Source: Congregibacter brevis (GTDB lineage Bacteria > Pseudomonadota > Gammaproteobacteria > Pseudomonadales > Halieaceae). Taken from it: a stretch of 64,000 nt of DNA. The translations under genes and the position numbers were made by a program. Location of the stretch: positions 3,410,001 through 3,474,000 of the forward strand of contig NZ_CP136865.1 in assembly GCF_045689245.1 (NCBI RefSeq). Reading direction: 5' to 3'. The notes below the pieces were generated by a model. That model was not told where the DNA came from. It saw only the letters and a list, made by a program, of their open reading frames with translations, and ran no database searches. Shown here piece by piece: positions 61,131 through 64,000 of this stretch (positions are counted from its first letter, which is position 1; every line of letters starts with the position of its first letter).

Positions 61131-61763
61131 TTATTCCTCGACCGTCGCGCCTCCGTCCTCCAAAAGCTGCCAGAACTGCGCACGATCATTGGTGCGAGGA
61201 AACTCCGTTGCCGGTGTTTCTACACCCAAAAACTCGCACAAAGGCCCCCAACCTTCCTTCACTTGAAACAACAGCAATTGCTTGGCGGGTATCGCGGCTT
61301 TCACGGCCTCAGTATGGGCGAAAAATCTAGCCGCTAACTCGTCTTTACTCATAGCGGGATCAAAGCCCGACCGAGCTATGACCTTCATGCACATGTCCAA
61401 CCATGGCTGCGCTTCCGCCGGGGCATCATCACGGCTTAACAAGGCCGTGAATATTGTCTCGCTAATGCTTGCTACCCAAGAATCTGGATCTCGGTGGGTG
61501 AGCACAAACTTCGCGTGAGGAAACGCCGCATGCAGCTCGGGATAAAACGACGCCGTTGGCCAATCTACTGCCGACTGCTGACCTTGATAAATCGCGCTCC
61601 AATCAGCTTGTCCGGCGACCACTGCATTCCATAGAGGCACATGGACTGCCGGGTTATTCAGTACCACCTCCATGTGGTAGCACGGCCCCAGCCCCAGCTG
61701 CTGAAGTGCCGTTCGCAGGGACATAGTCCCGGTTCGCCCTACACCTGCGCCAAATACTTGCAT
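61131..61763 (-). CDS. Sulfotransferase family protein (P-loop)
   Basis: A 210-residue P-loop protein of the sulfotransferase_4 type. The N-terminal phosphosulfate-binding loop reads FGAGVGRTGTMSLRTALQQLG and is followed by GPCYHMEVVL; KFVLTHRDPDSWVAS is the second conserved segment, with Arg and Ser that would contact PAPS. The acceptor is unknown. GGAGG precedes the ATG. Alone between the importer operon and the amidohydrolase gene. Confidence 0.88.
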   Translation of the reverse strand: MQVFGAGVGRTGTMSLRTALQQLGLGPCYHMEVVLNNPAVHVPLWNAVVAGQADWSAIYQGQQSAVDWPTASFYPELHAAFPHAKFVLTHRDPDSWVASISETIFTALLSRDDAPAEAQPWLDMCMKVIARSGFDPAMSKDELAARFFAHTEAVKAAIPAKQLLLFQVKEGWGPLCEFLGVETPATEFPRTNDRAQFWQLLEDGGATVEE

Positions 61764-61842
61764 GTTGTGCCTCCAAAGACGCCTATATTTTCTAAAGCTA
61801 GCTCAGCAGATTGGCCGGCGCAATAAAGTCATGCGTTCGTGC

Positions 61843-63393
61843 TTAGCGCGGCGTGTCCGTAAACCAGGCCTCTTGCTCCAGCTGACGCCAAATTTTCTTC
61901 GCCACCTCACCGCCTTCATCGAGAACTCTCCGAGGCTCATCTGCAACGAATTGACCGTCAAGCACCTGAACACGACCGTCTGTCATGACCGTGCGAACCA
62001 TCCGGCCGTTGGCATAGAGCAAGTTATTCAATGGCTCTGGGGGCAAAGCGCCGGTGCCGTTGAGCATGTCAGACATTTCTACCGAGATGAGGTCCGCGCG
62101 ACAACCCGGCCTAATTGCGCCCAAGTCATCGCGACCCAAGCCTTTAGCCGGTATCCGCGTTGCTCCGTCGATAGCATTCCAAATCGTTGGGCGCTGGCTA
62201 TCGCGCTCGGGGTCAAGTTCACCAAGGAGCTCGTGACGCGCCTGCCCATAGAGCACCGCCAGCTTCAAGTTCTCGACATAGTCATTGGAGTGGGTATCTA
62301 TCCCTATGTTGACTGCCATCCCAGCGGCCAGTGCTTCAGGATAAGGCTGTGTGCCATTGCCAGCACCACCGCCTGAGGGGCAATGCGCGTATACGACGCC
62401 GTGCTTTTTGAGAATGGGCGGATCGATCTCCCAGTCGAGTCCACTCATGTGCGCGCCAAACACCGGACCCTCGCTGAGCATGCCAAAGCTCTCCATCCAC
62501 TGAGTGGGAGTCTTGCCCCAAAGGCGCTTAACCGTGTCGGTCTCTTGTTGACCCTGCGAGAGATGAATGTGTAAACCCGTACCCAACTCTTTAGCAGCAC
62601 TGGCGAGTGCGCGCATGGTCGCCGGTGTCTGCGTGTCGCAGGCATGGGGAGACATCATGGGTCGGATGAGCCCGTCGCCTTTACCCATGTGCGCTTTGCA
62701 AAATTTAAGATTAGCGGCTATCTCGTCTAAAGTGCCCTGCTCTGAATCCATCAGGACCTTATCGTCAGATCTAAACCAGATGGCGAACAATCGCTCGATA
62801 CCAGGAATCATAGCTCCAGGATAGGCTCGCACGCCCCAGGGAATCGCTGATCGCACGTAGCTTTCGGCTTGGCGAAGACTCAGGCTCATTTCCAAATGCG
62901 TTGTGCATCCTGAACGCAAGAGCTCCGCCAAATTAAGCGCTGTAAGCGCATCCATCTCGTCATCAGAGAGCATCTCAACGAGTTCCAGCGGACGGGCATA
63001 AGAGCGTGGGCCCTCGATGATTCCTCGGGTGGGGGTGGCACTACAACAATGGGTATGACCTGAAATAAAGCCCGGGAGCAACAGCTGCCTTGGCAGCTTC
63101 AGCCTCGGCAGCGCATCAGTAAACCCGCCTTCTCGCACGTCCTCAACAACGCCGCGGCGCACTAAGACCTGCCCATTACGAACTAGCTTCAACTCACCCC
63201 GAGAGTCGGTAAGTATCCACCCAGCTTCAACAATAAAGTTTTCGCCCAGCTGTTTGCTAAGCTTCTCTAGCTTTAAAGTCTGATCTGTCTTTGGAGCTGC
63301 GGCGACCGTCGCAGGGCTCACGGCAAGGCCACTCAGTGCCAGGCTTTGAATAAAGCCTCGGCGGGAAAACCCGGATGAGTCCGACTGATTCAC
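61843..63393 (-). CDS. Tat-exported amidohydrolase (cytosine deaminase / chlorohydrolase family)
   Basis: A 516-residue metal-dependent deaminase or hydrolase with a twin-arginine signal (SRRGF followed by IQSLALSGLAVSPATVAAA). The metal site begins ISGHTHCCS; later come MSPHACD, HIHLSQGQQE, GAHMSGLD and NIGIDTHSND. Such enzymes deaminate or dechlorinate nucleobase- or triazine-like rings; export by Tat is unusual for that group. I choose GTG at 63393, which overlaps the acetyltransferase stop by 4 nt (GTGA), over an upstream ATG at 63441 that would overlap it by 52 nt. Confidence 0.87.
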   Translation of the reverse strand: MNQSDSSGFSRRGFIQSLALSGLAVSPATVAAAPKTDQTLKLEKLSKQLGENFIVEAGWILTDSRGELKLVRNGQVLVRRGVVEDVREGGFTDALPRLKLPRQLLLPGFISGHTHCCSATPTRGIIEGPRSYARPLELVEMLSDDEMDALTALNLAELLRSGCTTHLEMSLSLRQAESYVRSAIPWGVRAYPGAMIPGIERLFAIWFRSDDKVLMDSEQGTLDEIAANLKFCKAHMGKGDGLIRPMMSPHACDTQTPATMRALASAAKELGTGLHIHLSQGQQETDTVKRLWGKTPTQWMESFGMLSEGPVFGAHMSGLDWEIDPPILKKHGVVYAHCPSGGGAGNGTQPYPEALAAGMAVNIGIDTHSNDYVENLKLAVLYGQARHELLGELDPERDSQRPTIWNAIDGATRIPAKGLGRDDLGAIRPGCRADLISVEMSDMLNGTGALPPEPLNNLLYANGRMVRTVMTDGRVQVLDGQFVADEPRRVLDEGGEVAKKIWRQLEQEAWFTDTPR

Positions 63394-64000
63394 ACCCTGG
63401 CTTCTCTCAGCATCGGCACTACCGGGGGTGCGGACCCGCATTGGATAATGCCCATTTCCTCGAAGCCATGGCGCTTGTACAGCGACATATTAAGAGGGTT
63501 CGATGATTCCAGATAAGCCTTGGCGCCCAAGTCATCGACTTTAGCTAGAACATGCTTCATCAATTGAGCACCGTGCCCGCGCCCCTGATAGGCATGGTCT
63601 ACGCCTAGCACCGCCAGGTACCAGCAGTCATCCTTGGGGTGATACTTTTCCATCTCTCCCATCAGGCCGATACAGTCTTCATGTATAGATGGGCGTACCG
63701 TAGTGATCATGCTCTCAACAAGGCGCTCCTCATCAGGCCCTAGTCCCGGGGGGTACCACAGGGCCGTCCCCTCAAAGCCAGGCGTACGATAGGCCGTACC
63801 CGCAGCAATTGCGCCACCGCCAAAGGCGTCATAGAAGTCTCCCGTTGCTGCTTCTAAAAAAGTCGCGGCTTCGGGAAAAAACCAACGCATCAGTGGGTCT
63901 GCTGCGAAAGCGCTCGCCAAAGACGCAAAAACACGCGCTCGCTCATCTTCGACAACCTGACTTACGTCACTATGTGATGGAGCCTCTACCCCTGAATCAG
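63390..64000 (-). CDS. GNAT family N-acetyltransferase, 5'-truncated by window end
   Basis: The C-terminal 203 codons of an acetyltransferase; the frame is open to the window edge without an ATG or GTG (only a TTG at 63920), so the start lies beyond 64000. The acetyl-CoA-binding segment is WYLAVLGVDHAYQGRGHGAQL (the QGRGHG loop), followed by ESSNPLNMSLYKRHGFEEMG. The substrate is unknown. It is translationally coupled to the Tat-exported amidohydrolase. Confidence 0.88.
   Translation of the reverse strand, partial: DSGVEAPSHSDVSQVVEDERARVFASLASAFAADPLMRWFFPEAATFLEAATGDFYDAFGGGAIAAGTAYRTPGFEGTALWYPPGLGPDEERLVESMITTVRPSIHEDCIGLMGEMEKYHPKDDCWYLAVLGVDHAYQGRGHGAQLMKHVLAKVDDLGAKAYLESSNPLNMSLYKRHGFEEMGIIQCGSAPPVVPMLREARV

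Overview
The window looks like chromosome of a free-living, probably marine gammaproteobacterium. The evidence is the hrcA-grpE-dnaK-dnaJ-dapB block, the recN / fur / bamE-rnfH-ratA / smpB neighbourhood, a one-piece tmRNA with an ANDDNYEVALAA tag, a one-cysteine Fur of the Pseudomonas kind, and many acyl-CoA, sulfatase, TonB and amidohydrolase genes. A Halieaceae (OM60/NOR5)-type organism is my inference; no rRNA marker is present. Coding density is high and many neighbours overlap by 1-4 nt. I saw no insertion sequence, CRISPR array, prophage, rRNA or ordinary tRNA.

Layout. 1-3750: the end of an EAL phosphodiesterase gene, a secreted S8 (subtilisin-type) peptidase, and a secreted protein made mostly of eleven near-identical 13-residue repeats (YKWGIR + STADQSS), closed by a strong terminator. 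3850-11410: two very large sensor proteins with periplasmic Reg_prop propellers and Y_Y_Y domains; the first is a full hybrid kinase with receiver and Hpt domains, the second seems to have a degenerate kinase core. This peptidase / repeat protein / paired sensor block is the most unusual part of the window. 11410-15070: crotonase-family enzyme, 3-methyladenine glycosylase (tag), a tandem double-TetR regulator overlapping tesB. 15150-18170: aceK followed by two overlapping histidine-phosphatase genes. 18190-21450: SDR and two acyl-CoA dehydrogenases. 21750-28590: cnoX/ybbN, dapB, dnaJ, dnaK, grpE and hrcA, with sigma32-type promoters before grpE and dnaK.

28700-34070: recN, fur, bamE, rnfH, ratA, an NSS transporter and smpB. 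34100-39610: TSUP permease, solitary amino-acid-binding protein, D-aminoacylase-like enzyme, ferredoxin-NADP reductase, DUF924 and DUF1761 proteins. 39754-40144: tmRNA, then a terminator and a palindromic non-coding element. 40382-44600: Fur box and an iron-uptake operon (TonB receptor, small membrane protein, PepSY protein). 44620-53825: GST, BamA-like barrel, arylsulfatase, amidohydrolase, class C beta-lactamase-like hydrolase, DEAD-box helicase, RIO kinase. 54000-61100: metallo-beta-lactamase-fold enzyme and a five-gene peptide ABC importer (Yej/Opp type). 61130-64000: sulfotransferase, Tat-exported amidohydrolase and a GNAT acetyltransferase cut by the window end.

How it works together: the central blocks cover protein folding (DnaK/DnaJ/GrpE, CnoX), ribosome rescue (SmpB + tmRNA), iron homeostasis (Fur acting on the TonB operon) and fatty-acid/acyl-CoA metabolism. 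The left end looks like a signalling or surface-peptide module. Starts were re-chosen where a Shine-Dalgarno sequence, signal peptide or 4-nt overlap favoured a different codon from the longest frame. All functions come from reading motifs by eye; no database search was run.
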